From the NCBI RefSeq assembly GCF_001542415.1, contig NZ_LNCU01000070.1, positions 23,453 to 87,452 of the forward strand: a DNA stretch of 64,000 bases, written 5' to 3'. A model generated the notes under the pieces. That model ran no database searches and was not told the DNA's origin. It saw only the letters and a program-made list of their open reading frames with translations. Every line of letters begins with the position of its first letter. The stretch's first letter is position 1. The DNA is from Bradyrhizobium macuxiense. Lineage in GTDB: Bacteria; Pseudomonadota; Alphaproteobacteria; Rhizobiales; Xanthobacteraceae. A program made the translations under genes and the position numbers. Shown in pieces: positions 1 through 8,411 of this stretch.

Positions 1-1456
1 TCGCTCCCGCCTTGCGCGCGACTGCGGCAGCGACCGGGTGGCGGCTCGACAGCGCCAGCCGGCCCGCGAGCCTGACAACATCGTCCGGGATCTCTGCGAG
101 GTTGGCGACATCGAGCTCGGGCAGCGTCAACGTACCCGTCTTGTCGAAAATCACACGGTCGATCTCGGCAATACGCTCGATCGCATCGCCGGCATTGAGC
201 AGCACACCCGAACCAAACAGCGCGCCGGACCCAACGGTCTGCACCGCCGGAATGGCAAGCCCCAGCGCGCAGGGACAGGTGATGATCAGGACCGCAATCG
301 CCGTCACGATCGAGTCATGAAAACTCGCGCCATAGGCCAGCCAGCCCAGCATCGTGAGCAATGCGGTCGCGTGTACGACTGGGGCATAGAGCCTTGATGC
401 CCGCTCGGCGAGCCGCATATAGCGCGAGCGCGCCTGCAGTGCGTGATCGAGCAGCCGCGAAATCTCGTCGAGCAACGTACCGCCCGAGGCCGCAGACGCC
501 CGGACACGCAACGTGCCGGACCGAACCAGCGTGCCGGCGAACACGGCGCTGCCGGGCGTGACCATTGCCGGCAAGGTTTCGCCCGTGATCAGGCTCTGGT
601 CGACCTCCGAGCGGCCCTCGATCACATTGCCATCGACCGCGCAGCGCTCGCCGGGCCGCAGCAGCACGATGTCGCCGGGCCGGATCGCGGCTGCCGGGAC
701 GGTGCGGATCTCGGTTGGACTGATGAATTTCGTCGCGGTCTCCGCCTTCAAGGCCGCGAGATTGCCGGCAAAGGCGCGGGTGCGCCGCCGCATGTTCTGG
801 TCGAGGTAACGGCCGGCGAGCAGGAACGCGATCAGCATGATGGCCGCATCGAAATAGGCGTGTTCGGCGTGATTGATCGTCTCGATCACCGAGGTCGCCA
901 GCGCCAGCACGATACCGATGCTGATCGGTACATCCATGTTGACGCCGCGCGCCCGCAGCGCTGACAGCGCCGATGAGAAGAACGGTTGCGCCGAATAGGC
1001 CGCCGCCGGCAGCACGATCAGCGCCGACAGCCAATGAAAGAAGTCGCGCTGCTCCGGCAGCATGTCCGAGACATTGCCGGACCACACCGGGATCGACAGC
1101 ATCATCACGTTCATCGCAGCGAAGGCGGCGACGCCCAGCCGGCGCAACAGGCCCTGCGCCCGCCGCGCTTCCAGCGTTTCGGCATCGTCCCGTTCGAACG
1201 GATAGGCCTTGTAACCGAGCTCGGCGAGCCGGCTCACGAACAGCGCCGGTTCGAGGGTGCCGGCCTTCCATTCCAGCGCCAGACGACTGTCGGTCAGGTT
1301 GACGCGGGCCGAGGTGACGTCGGGAATGTTCGAGAGGTCGCGCTCGATGTTGGCCATGCAGCCCGCGCAGTTGATGCCCTCGACCGCGAGATCGAGGTGG
1401 ACGAGCCCGGCTCCGGCGTTCTTCAAATAATGCGAGAAATCGATATCCGCTTGCAT
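1..1456 (-). CDS. fixI: FixI, copper-transporting P-type ATPase (5' part; cut by window edge)
   Basis: N-terminal 485 codons of a P1B-type ATPase; the 3' end lies beyond base 1. Visible in order: an N-terminal HMA metal-binding motif GINCAGCM, several membrane segments, the actuator loop TGET, the ion-binding CPCALGLAIP helix, the phosphorylation motif DKTGTLT and the start of the SSRHPVA nucleotide-binding region. FixI/CcoI supplies copper to the binuclear centre of cbb3 oxidase at the inner membrane. The ATG at 1456 lies 11 nt after the fixH stop, so it is the third gene of fixG-H-I; fixS would be expected off the left edge. Identity is very likely because of motif set and gene order. Confidence 0.95.
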   Translation of the reverse strand, partial: MQADIDFSHYLKNAGAGLVHLDLAVEGINCAGCMANIERDLSNIPDVTSARVNLTDSRLALEWKAGTLEPALFVSRLAELGYKAYPFERDDAETLEARRAQGLLRRLGVAAFAAMNVMMLSIPVWSGNVSDMLPEQRDFFHWLSALIVLPAAAYSAQPFFSSALSALRARGVNMDVPISIGIVLALATSVIETINHAEHAYFDAAIMLIAFLLAGRYLDQNMRRRTRAFAGNLAALKAETATKFISPTEIRTVPAAAIRPGDIVLLRPGERCAVDGNVIEGRSEVDQSLITGETLPAMVTPGSAVFAGTLVRSGTLRVRASAASGGTLLDEISRLLDHALQARSRYMRLAERASRLYAPVVHATALLTMLGWLAYGASFHDSIVTAIAVLIITCPCALGLAIPAVQTVGSGALFGSGVLLNAGDAIERIAEIDRVIFDKTGTLTLPELDVANLAEIPDDVVRLAGRLALSSRHPVAAAVARKAGA

Positions 1457-1467
1457 GCAGGCCACCC

Positions 1468-1968
1468 TCAGTTCAGCAGAACGCGATTTCTGGACAGGAA
1501 CATGCGGCGACCATCGGCGTCGCCTTCGATCACAAGGTCCCACTGCCCTGCAGCGACGCCGTCCACGCGGCCGCGATAGCTTCCAACGCCGGCTTCACTG
1601 ACTTCGATCGCCCGGTCGGCGCGACGATCGATCGGCCGTTCGAGCCGTGCGAGGAAATTCATTCCCGTCAGGGGCGCACCGGCGTGATCGCGCACCTCGA
1701 GCAGAATCGCGGCCGCGCCGTCAGGCCGTCGATCAATGTGCGCCTGTACTTGCCAGTCACGCTCGTTTTGCTGCCGCGCCGCCACGATCTCGCGCTGATA
1801 GGCCAGGCTGGCGCTGTAGGCGCTATCGACCTCGGTGCCCGGCAGCGTCGTGATGGCAAAGCGGACCATGACCATGTTCACGCCGATGACGACGGCGAAG
1901 AACGCAATCGTTGTGACCAGGACAAAACGTCCGGTGATGGGTCGCGCGGTGCGAGTTGAGACTGCCAT
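1468..1968 (-). CDS. fixH: FixH, cbb3 oxidase assembly membrane protein
   Basis: 166 aa with one N-terminal membrane segment (about residues 14-38) and a periplasmic domain. It resembles FixH/CcoH, a bitopic protein needed for assembly or stability of cbb3 oxidase. It starts 16 nt after the fixG stop and ends 11 nt before fixI, within one transcription unit. The family is defined more by position and overall shape than by catalytic residues; none are visible. Confidence 0.92.
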   Translation of the reverse strand: MAVSTRTARPITGRFVLVTTIAFFAVVIGVNMVMVRFAITTLPGTEVDSAYSASLAYQREIVAARQQNERDWQVQAHIDRRPDGAAAILLEVRDHAGAPLTGMNFLARLERPIDRRADRAIEVSEAGVGSYRGRVDGVAAGQWDLVIEGDADGRRMFLSRNRVLLN

Positions 1969-1984
1969 GTTGACGTTCCGTCGC

Positions 1985-3442
1985 TCATGGAAGGACGAAG
2001 TGATCGGTTGCGGAGGCGACTTCTCCGAGGCCGATGTCGGTGATCCGGAAGCTGACCGGCACCGACTTTTCCGCTTTTTCGTCGAACGGTGCGGTCACCA
2101 GCACGCGCGCTTCGGTGGTGGTGTCGCGGGCGAGGACGATCGTCGGCCGGTCCGGCGTCACGGTATCCGCGCCAATGACGTGCAGCTTCGCGCCGGCAGG
2201 ACCGTCGACATCGATCGCGATCACACGTTCGAAGGCGCGCTTGTTGAGGAAGCGCAGCGTGTACCCGTTGCGGATCGCCCCGTCGCTGAGGCGCACGGCG
2301 ACCGGGTTGCGGTCGTGCAGCACGTTAACGTCGAGCAGGGTCCGCGACATCAGAGCGTAGAGCATCACTGCGCAGACCGCGGCGATCATTCCGACATAGG
2401 CGACGGTGCGCGCGCGAACCGGTTTGAAGATCTCCTGCTTGCCAGCAATACGCCGCTGAACGTTGATGTCGTTGTCGTAGCCGATCAGGCCGGTCCTGCG
2501 GCTGACCTTGGTCATGACAGCGTCGCAGGCGTCGATGCACAGGCCGCACTGGATGCAGCCGAGCTGTGCGCCATCGCGGATGTCGATCCCGGTCGGACAT
2601 ACGGCGACGCACTGGTTGCAGTCGATACAATCGCCGGCATTTTCGCCCAGCGCACGAATGTCGAACGCCTTCTTCACGGAGCAACGCGGCTCGCCGCGAT
2701 CATATTTGTAGGTGACGTTGAGCGCCCATTCGTCGGTGAGCGCCGCCTGGATCCGCGGCCACGGGCACATATAGACGCAAACCTGCTCGCGCATGTAGCC
2801 GGCCAGCAGATAGGTCGACGCGGTCAGGATCGCGATCCAGACATAGGCGATTGCCGGTGCTTGAAGCGTGGCGAGATCGCGCACCAGGGTCGGCGCGTCG
2901 GCGAAGTAGAGCACCCAGGCTCCGCCGGTCCACCACGCGATCAGAAACCAGATCGCATGCTTGAGCACGCGGCGACCGGCGCGCTTTGCCGTCATCGGCC
3001 CGGCATCGGCTTTCATCTGCGCCCGGCGGTCGCCTTCGACCAGGCGCTCGACCGCATAGAACAGGTCGGTCCAGACCGTCTGCGGGCAGAGATAACCGCA
3101 CCAGATCCGGCCGCCCAGCGCGTTCATCAGGAACAAGGAGAGTGCCGCGAGCACCAGAAGGCCGGTGAAGTAGTAGATCTCCTGCGGCCACAGCTCGACG
3201 AAGAAGAAATAGAAGCGGTGGTTCGGGAAATCGATCAGCACTGCCTGATCAGGCGCGCCAAGGCCGCGATTCCAGCGCACGAAGGGCAGCAAGTAGTAGA
3301 CGCCGAGGCACAGGACCATCAGCCGCCATTTGATCGAGCGAAACCGGCCGGAGACGCTCTGCGGGTATACCTTCTTGCGGGGCGCGTAGAGCGGCCCGTC
3401 TTCGTCGGTCATGAGGTCATCAGGAAACACGGGCTTGTTCAT
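1985..3442 (-). CDS. fixG: FixG, polyferredoxin-like cbb3 oxidase accessory protein
   Basis: 485 aa if started at the ATG at 3442; a TTG nine codons upstream is also open, but the ATG fits family members better. It has several membrane helices, the CGYLCPQTVW segment, and two four-cysteine clusters, CIDCNQCVAVCP and CIQCGLCIDACD, typical of a 2x[4Fe-4S] ferredoxin-like domain, followed by a C-terminal Ig-like periplasmic domain. FixG/CcoG is thought to reduce copper for oxidase assembly. First gene of fixGHI(S), with a FixK box 56 nt upstream. Confidence 0.95.
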   Translation of the reverse strand: MNKPVFPDDLMTDEDGPLYAPRKKVYPQSVSGRFRSIKWRLMVLCLGVYYLLPFVRWNRGLGAPDQAVLIDFPNHRFYFFFVELWPQEIYYFTGLLVLAALSLFLMNALGGRIWCGYLCPQTVWTDLFYAVERLVEGDRRAQMKADAGPMTAKRAGRRVLKHAIWFLIAWWTGGAWVLYFADAPTLVRDLATLQAPAIAYVWIAILTASTYLLAGYMREQVCVYMCPWPRIQAALTDEWALNVTYKYDRGEPRCSVKKAFDIRALGENAGDCIDCNQCVAVCPTGIDIRDGAQLGCIQCGLCIDACDAVMTKVSRRTGLIGYDNDINVQRRIAGKQEIFKPVRARTVAYVGMIAAVCAVMLYALMSRTLLDVNVLHDRNPVAVRLSDGAIRNGYTLRFLNKRAFERVIAIDVDGPAGAKLHVIGADTVTPDRPTIVLARDTTTEARVLVTAPFDEKAEKSVPVSFRITDIGLGEVASATDHFVLP

Positions 3443-3497
3443 GGGCTGCTCGAATGAGGCTCTGGTCAAAGCCTACAATCCCACGCCCGGCGCGGGA

Positions 3498-3511
3498 TTG
3501 ACCTTGATCAA
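3498..3511. promoter_or_regulatory. FixK/FNR box upstream of fixG
   Basis: TTGACCTTGATCAA matches the TTG(A/C)-N6-(T/G)CAA consensus of FixK2/FNR-type regulators and lies 56 nt before the fixG start, in the 97-nt gap after fixP. Separate FixK control of fixGHIS is established in Bradyrhizobium. Confidence 0.85.
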
Positions 3512-3539
3512 CGATCCCGGACCAGGCCTGCGGCGGCAG

Positions 3540-4412
3540 TTACTTGCCGCCGCCTAGCGAGTGCACATAGACCGCCAGCGCCTTGACGGTGACGGGGTCC
3601 AGACGGCCGACCCAGGCCGGCATCACGCCGGCGCGGCCGTTGGTGATGGTCTCGATCAACGTCTCCTCGTCGGAGCCATAGAGCCAGATCTTGTCGGTCA
3701 GGTTCGGTGCACCGAGTTCCAGGTTGCCCTTGCCGGCGTCACCGTGGCAGCTCGTGCAGTTCTCGGTGAAGATCTTCTTCCCTGCGGCAGCATCGAACTT
3801 CGGCGCGGTGGAGAGGCCGGAGAGCGAACGCACATAATTGGCGACGGTCACGATCTCGTCCTTCTTGAGAATCCCGTCACGACCGAATGCCAGCATCTGC
3901 CCTTCATGGGTCTTTGCGTGTCCCGAGCGTGCGCCGAACTGGATCGTCTGCATGATCTGGTCGAGCGAACCGCCCCACAGCCAGTCGTCATCGTTCAGGT
4001 TCGGATAGCCCTTCGCGCCGGCGCCGCCACTGCCGTGGCAAGGTGCGCAATTGTCGGCGAACACGGTCTTGCCGCGCGCACGGGCCAGCGCCAGCAGGGC
4101 CGGATCCTTCTCGATATCGGCAAGCGACGCGTTGCCAAGCACCGCCATCTTCTCGCCGCGCAGCTTCTCCAGATCGGCGAGGTCGGTGACGACACTCGCA
4201 CGGGTCGAATAGTGGAATAGCCCGGTGGTGTAGCCCGAGACCAGCGGCCAGGCCGGATAGACGACCCAGTAGCCGATCGCCCAGATGATCGTGGCATAGA
4301 ACGACAGGACCCACCACCGCGGCAGCGGCGTATTCAGCTCCTTGATGCCGTCCCACTCATGACCGGTCGTGCTGCGGCCGGATACGCCGTCAATCTCGTT
4401 GTGCTCGCTCAT
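3540..4412 (-). CDS. fixP: FixP, dihaem cytochrome c subunit of cbb3 oxidase
   Basis: 290 aa CcoP-type subunit. One membrane anchor at about residues 33-55 is followed by two cytochrome c domains with haem-binding motifs CAPCH (C122, C125, H126) and CTSCH (C219, C222, H223). It passes electrons to FixO/FixN in the respiratory chain that supports nitrogen fixation at low oxygen. Its ATG lies 6 nt after the fixQ stop, and it is the last gene of fixNOQP. Confidence 0.96.
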   Translation of the reverse strand: MSEHNEIDGVSGRSTTGHEWDGIKELNTPLPRWWVLSFYATIIWAIGYWVVYPAWPLVSGYTTGLFHYSTRASVVTDLADLEKLRGEKMAVLGNASLADIEKDPALLALARARGKTVFADNCAPCHGSGGAGAKGYPNLNDDDWLWGGSLDQIMQTIQFGARSGHAKTHEGQMLAFGRDGILKKDEIVTVANYVRSLSGLSTAPKFDAAAGKKIFTENCTSCHGDAGKGNLELGAPNLTDKIWLYGSDEETLIETITNGRAGVMPAWVGRLDPVTVKALAVYVHSLGGGK

Positions 4413-4418
4413 GATTGG

Positions 4419-4583
4419 TCAGTCCTCCCGCAGCGGCATCCGGGCTGCGGCATCGAAGAGAGTCTTGTTGCAGGGCCAAAGCGCGTAGGCGACGATGGCG
4501 ATGAAGATTCCGACGAAGACGGGGGTCCAGAGCGTGCTGAGCAAGCTCCAGGCCAGGCTCTCGATTTGAATGATCGCTTTCAT
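4419..4583 (-). CDS. fixQ: FixQ, small cbb3 oxidase subunit
   Basis: Short 54-aa gene in the gap between fixO and fixP. It begins MKAIIQIESLAWS, has one membrane helix (VFVGIFIAIVAYALW) and ends in a short cytoplasmic tail. Size, single helix and position fit CcoQ/FixQ, which stabilises the oxidase complex. Spacing is 10 nt from fixO and 6 nt to fixP, consistent with one operon. Confidence 0.92.
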   Translation of the reverse strand: MKAIIQIESLAWSLLSTLWTPVFVGIFIAIVAYALWPCNKTLFDAAARMPLRED

Positions 4584-4593
4584 CCGCATAACC

Positions 4594-5328
4594 TCAGCGC
4601 AGATTGGCTTTTTCGTTGTAGAGCTTGAAGTCGACGAGCGTGCCGAGCATCTGCAGATAAGCGATCAGCGCGTCGAGCTCGGTCGGATTGCCGGCCTTGC
4701 CGTCGAAGTTGCGCACCAAGGCCTTCGGGTACCGCTTCTGGAACGCATCGAGGCCGGGGTTGTCGGGATCGGTCTGCGCCTTCAGATCGGCGGCCGCGCT
4801 GGCGATCTGTTCGTCCGTATAGGGCACGCCGACCGCGCGGCTCGTCCGCAGATGAGCCGCGATGTCGGACGGATCGATCTCGGTCTTCGCGAGCACCGGA
4901 TATCCGGGCATCACCGATTGCGGGACGATCGAACGTGGATCGATCAGATGAGTGACGTGCCAATCGTCGGAATACTTGCCGCCGACGCGCGCAAGATCGG
5001 GTCCGGTGCGCTTGGAGCCCCACTGGAACGGATGGTCATACATGCTCTCCGCAGCGAGCGAATAATGACCGGACCGTTCAACCTCGTCGCGAAGCGGCCG
5101 GATCATCTGCGAGTGGCAGAGATAGCAGCCCTCGCGAACATAGATGTTGCGGCCGGCGAGTTCCAGCGGCGTATAGGGCCGCACGCCATCGACCGCCTCG
5201 ATCGTGCTCTTCAGATAGAACAGCGGCGCGATCTCGACGAGCCCGCCAATCGCAATGACGACGAGAATGCCGACGATCAGGACGATCGAGTTCTTCTCAA
5301 AGATCTTGTGTCGATTCCAGAGAGACAT
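4594..5328 (-). CDS. fixO: FixO, monohaem cytochrome c subunit of cbb3 oxidase
   Basis: 244 aa CcoO-type subunit. An N-terminal membrane anchor (about residues 14-36) precedes the haem motif CYLCH (C68, C71, H72) and the MIRPLRDE segment characteristic of the family. It relays electrons between FixP and the FixN catalytic subunit. It begins 8 nt after the fixN stop. Confidence 0.96.
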   Translation of the reverse strand: MSLWNRHKIFEKNSIVLIVGILVVIAIGGLVEIAPLFYLKSTIEAVDGVRPYTPLELAGRNIYVREGCYLCHSQMIRPLRDEVERSGHYSLAAESMYDHPFQWGSKRTGPDLARVGGKYSDDWHVTHLIDPRSIVPQSVMPGYPVLAKTEIDPSDIAAHLRTSRAVGVPYTDEQIASAAADLKAQTDPDNPGLDAFQKRYPKALVRNFDGKAGNPTELDALIAYLQMLGTLVDFKLYNEKANLR

Positions 5329-5336
5329 TGCGTGAC

Positions 5337-6989
5337 CTATTCGGCAGGCTGAAGGATGTCGGCGCCCTCGGTTTCATTGGCTTGACCTGCGTTGACTGTC
5401 ATCCAGAGATTGACAGCCATGATCAGGGCGCCGATCAGGAACAGCGCACCGCCGGCCGCACGGATGATGTAGAAGGGATGCATGGCCTCGACGGACTCGA
5501 TGAAGGAGTATTCGAGGAAGCCGAGCGAGGTGTAGGCACGCCACATCAGACCTTGCAGGATTCCCGAAACCCACATCGCGGAGATGTAGAGCACGATGCC
5601 GATGGTCGAGATCCAGAAGTGCCAGTTGACAAGCTTCAAGCTGTAAAGCTGGCGATTCCACAGCCAGGGGACCAGGCAGTAGAGCGCGCCGAACGAGACA
5701 AAGCCGACCCAGCCGAGCGCACCGGAATGCACATGGCCAATGGTCCAGTCAGTGTAGTGGCTCAGCGAATTGACCACTTTGATCGACATCATCGGCCCCT
5801 CGAAGGTCGACATGCCGTAGAAGGCCACCGACACCACCATCATACGGAGCACCGGATCGGTGCGCAGCTTGTCCCAGGCTCCCGACAGCGTCATCAGGCC
5901 GTTGATCATGCCGCCCCAGGACGGCATCCAGAGCATGATCGAGAACGTCATGCCGAGCGTCTGGGCCCAGTCCGGCAGCGCCGTGTAATGCAGGTGGTGC
6001 GGGCCGGCCCAGATGTAGAGGAAGATCAGCGCCCAGAAATGGATGATCGAAAGCCGGTACGAATAGACCGGACGCTCGGCCCGCTTCGGAATGAAGTAGT
6101 ACATGATCGCCAGGAAGCCGGCGGTCAGGAAGAAGCCGACCGCGTTATGGCCGTACCACCACTGAAACATCGCGTCCTGCACCCCGCCCCAGGCGATGTA
6201 GGACTTCGAGCCGAGGAAGGAGACCGGCAGCGCGGGATTGTTGCCCAGATGAAGCACCGCGATCGTGATGATGAACGCCAGATAGAACCAGTTGGCGACG
6301 AAGATATGCGGCTCCTTGCGCTTCACCAGCGTCATCAGAAACACGATCAGATACGTCACCCAGACGATCGTCAGCCAGAGGTCGGCGTACCATTCCGGTT
6401 CGGCGTATTCCTTCGATTGCGTGACGCCCAACAGATAGCCGGTGCCGGCAATCAGGATGAAGAAGTTGTAGCCCACCACCACGAACCAGGGCGCGAGGTC
6501 GCCGGCAAGTCGCGTGCGGCAGGTCTTCTGCACGACGTAGAACGAACTCGCGATCAGGACATTGCCACCGAACGCGAAAATCACGGCCGACGTATGCAGC
6601 GGTCGCAACCGGCCGAATGTCGTCCAGGGCAGATCGAAGTTCAGCGCCGGCCACGCCAACTGCATCGCGATGATCAGACCCACGGTGAAGCCGGCGATAC
6701 CCCAGAACATCGCCATGGCGGAAGCGAATTTGATCGGTCCGAAGTAGTAATTGGGGCGCCCGTCAATTTCCGCCGGAGGCAGCGCCGCTGGACGGTCGAG
6801 GTAGCGGTTGCCGATCACGACTACGGCGATCAGGCTTGCGGCGCAACCAAGCGCCGCGTGAAACGAGAACGCCGAATCGTGCCCCATGGCAACCGCTAGA
6901 AAGCAAACGAAGGCAGAGACTGCGAATCCTGACGTTAAGCCGGCTTCGCCCATCGTCATCGACTTTGTAACAGTAGATGGACTTGTCAT
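5337..6989 (-). CDS. fixN: FixN, catalytic subunit of cbb3-type cytochrome oxidase
   Basis: 550 aa haem-copper oxidase subunit I of the C (cbb3) class with about 12 membrane helices. Diagnostic segments are [31 protein letters not shown] (CuB ligand and cross-linked Tyr region), [11 protein letters not shown] and [11 protein letters not shown] (haem ligands). It reduces oxygen with very high affinity and allows respiration in nodules. First gene of fixNOQP; a perfect FNR-type palindrome lies 60 nt before its start, so FixK-type activation is expected. Confidence 0.97.
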   Translation of the reverse strand: MTSPSTVTKSMTMGEAGLTSGFAVSAFVCFLAVAMGHDSAFSFHAALGCAASLIAVVVIGNRYLDRPAALPPAEIDGRPNYYFGPIKFASAMAMFWGIAGFTVGLIIAMQLAWPALNFDLPWTTFGRLRPLHTSAVIFAFGGNVLIASSFYVVQKTCRTRLAGDLAPWFVVVGYNFFILIAGTGYLLGVTQSKEYAEPEWYADLWLTIVWVTYLIVFLMTLVKRKEPHIFVANWFYLAFIITIAVLHLGNNPALPVSFLGSKSYIAWGGVQDAMFQWWYGHNAVGFFLTAGFLAIMYYFIPKRAERPVYSYRLSIIHFWALIFLYIWAGPHHLHYTALPDWAQTLGMTFSIMLWMPSWGGMINGLMTLSGAWDKLRTDPVLRMMVVSVAFYGMSTFEGPMMSIKVVNSLSHYTDWTIGHVHSGALGWVGFVSFGALYCLVPWLWNRQLYSLKLVNWHFWISTIGIVLYISAMWVSGILQGLMWRAYTSLGFLEYSFIESVEAMHPFYIIRAAGGALFLIGALIMAVNLWMTVNAGQANETEGADILQPAE

Positions 6990-7048
6990 GTGGAGGCCTT
7001 CTCTGGGTGCGATGACGTCATGGAAACCACAATTTCGCTGTCAGCCGC

Positions 7049-7062
7049 TTGATCGACATCAA
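7049..7062. promoter_or_regulatory. FixK/FNR box upstream of fixN
   Basis: TTGATCGACATCAA is a perfect TTGAT-N4-ATCAA palindrome 60 nt before the fixN ATG. It lies at the decayed end of the DUF6455 pseudogene. Confidence 0.9.
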
Positions 7063-7079
7063 ATCCCGCGCCTTGCCGC

Positions 7080-7320
7080 TTGGCACCGGCGCCGCGGCCC
7101 AGCGCGGTCAGGGTCAATTCGCTCGAACAATATCTGGCTGGATTGGCCCGCCGTTCGCGCGTCAGGTCGGCGGAACAGAAAGTCTTCTCGCGGCACAGCC
7201 CAAAAATCCGCTGTAGATCGCGCAGCACATCACTATGGGACGAAGCGAGTGCATTCTTCTAACAAGGCTGTGTGTCCGAGGCGCTTGTTCAGCAATTCAG
7301 GCGAGCCCCGCCCCAGGCGG
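7080..7320 (-). pseudogene. Remnant of a DUF6455-type gene
   Basis: Two frames together encode pieces homologous to the intact gene at 24150-24566: an upstream piece PELLNKRLGHTALLEECTRF, which soon runs into TAG, and a second piece VLRDLQRIFGLCREKTFC, continued by a segment containing NPARYCSSELTLTALGR. The frame shifts near 7230. The 5' half is missing, and the 3' end runs into the fixN promoter. The family is a small Cys-rich protein of unknown function common in rhizobia. Confidence 0.6.
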
Positions 7321-7733
7321 CTAGCACTCGACGATCCGACCTAGGAAGATTGAGCTACTGAGCGATCTCATCGACCTCCCGAGCGGAGATCAGATCAAAT
7401 TCGTGTCGGCCCGCTAGAAATGCTCGCAGGCGTGGGACAAGGCTCACGAATTGCGGTGAGCTATCGCTGTCTGCTCGATTTTGCGATTTCCAGCCCCCTT
7501 GGGCCTTTCATTAACCATGTCGCGGATGCTATTTGATCTTCGTCAAGACATGCTGACGACCACGCCGGCGGAACGACACCTTACACGCCAAGGCTCGATA
7601 GCTGGGCTCTCCGAGCCAGCATGGAAAATGTCGGGGCGCAACCAGCGACGTGAGTTCTGCGACTTCGAGATCGGGTCTGTCCGGGTACGTTGAGCCCGGC
7701 GCCGCGGACAGCAAATGCGGGTCACATGCTGTC

Positions 7734-7961
7734 CTAGCCGCCCCAGGCCGGCGGCAGAGCCGGAGGCATCCGAAGCTCCATTGAATCGGCAAAAATCGTC
7801 CAGTCCCGCACGCCTTTTTGCCTGCAGAAGTCGGCCTCCGCCAGCTGCGCGGCCGTGGTAAGCGAGTTGGCATCGACCTTGAACGCCGCCTGACAGGCCC
7901 GATGTTCGTGGCCGCTATCGTCGCAAACCGTCTTGATGAAACGGACGTTGAATGATGGCAT
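7734..7961 (-). CDS. Conserved hypothetical protein, 75 aa
   Basis: Start chosen at the ATG at 7961 because AGAGGG lies just upstream; longer open frames lack such support. The protein (MPSFNVRFIKTVCDDSG...) resembles short rhizobial proteins of unknown function in which a conserved CDDSGHEHRACQ segment precedes an FCxxKGVxDWTxFAD motif. A TTGA-N6-GCAA box lies about 62 nt upstream, suggesting FixK control. Function unknown. Confidence 0.7.
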   Translation of the reverse strand: MPSFNVRFIKTVCDDSGHEHRACQAAFKVDANSLTTAAQLAEADFCRQKGVRDWTIFADSMELRMPPALPPAWGG

Positions 7962-8022
7962 TGCACCCTCTGGTGGGCTGATTCGTTGCTTGCACATATC
8001 GCCCAATCCTGGGGCGCCCACT

Positions 8023-8036
8023 TTGATCTGACGCAA
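8023..8036. promoter_or_regulatory. Probable FixK box upstream of the 75-aa gene
   Basis: TTGATCTGACGCAA fits TTG(A/C)-N6-(T/G)CAA but is not a full palindrome. The distance to the start at 7961 resembles that of the other boxes here. Confidence 0.5.
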
Positions 8037-8059
8037 CACAACGGCAAATAGGCTCACGA

Positions 8060-8206
8060 CTATCGCGGCCGATGGTCCAAGCCCGCCGCTGCGAAAGCCA
8101 AGCCGACAATCACACAGATTGTGACCAACGTTGCGAGCAAACCAATCTCCAGAGCCTCGGCGGTGATCGCGGCTACCGCAATGAGCAACGGCAGACCGAG
8201 CAGCAG
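8060..8206 (-). other. Possible remnant of a small hydrophobic protein
   Basis: The minus strand encodes a very hydrophobic stretch (two segments, LLLGLPLLIAVAAITA and LLATLVTICVIVGLAFAAAG), ending in TAG at 8060. An in-frame TGA cuts it just upstream of 8206 and no ATG is present, so it is either a truncated gene or starts at a rare codon. Confidence 0.25.
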
Positions 8207-8236
8207 CCGTCAGCCCGTCGTGCTGTCGGCGGCTAG

Positions 8237-8299
8237 GTGAAGGCGGCGTCCCCTGAGCGCATCGCGGTGCAGCCGACCCATTGGCGCATCTGGGTCGTT
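8237..8299 (+). pseudogene. 3' fragment of a gene paralogous to 25481-25714
   Basis: The translated fragment KAASPERIAVQPTHWRIW matches the C-terminal end (TKTGERVAVRPTHWRVW) of the intact 77-aa gene at 25481-25714. In both places it lies directly upstream of fixL sequence, so it marks the duplicated segment. Confidence 0.6.
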
Positions 8300-8411
8300 A
8301 ACGCGGCTTGGCATGCCTTTGAACTCAACCGGCATATGCTCAACGACCGGTAGCTCGGTGCGCCCGAACGTTGTACTCTTGGAGAAATGTGAGGCTTGCC
8401 CCCAGGAAAGA

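Noticed and set aside
1835..3457. 540-codon open frame on the plus strand
   Set aside because: It is the antisense shadow of fixG; GC-rich DNA with strong third-position bias keeps the opposite frame open.
5328..6899. 523-codon open frame on the plus strand
   Set aside because: Antisense shadow of fixN with charged, low-complexity sequence and no domain.
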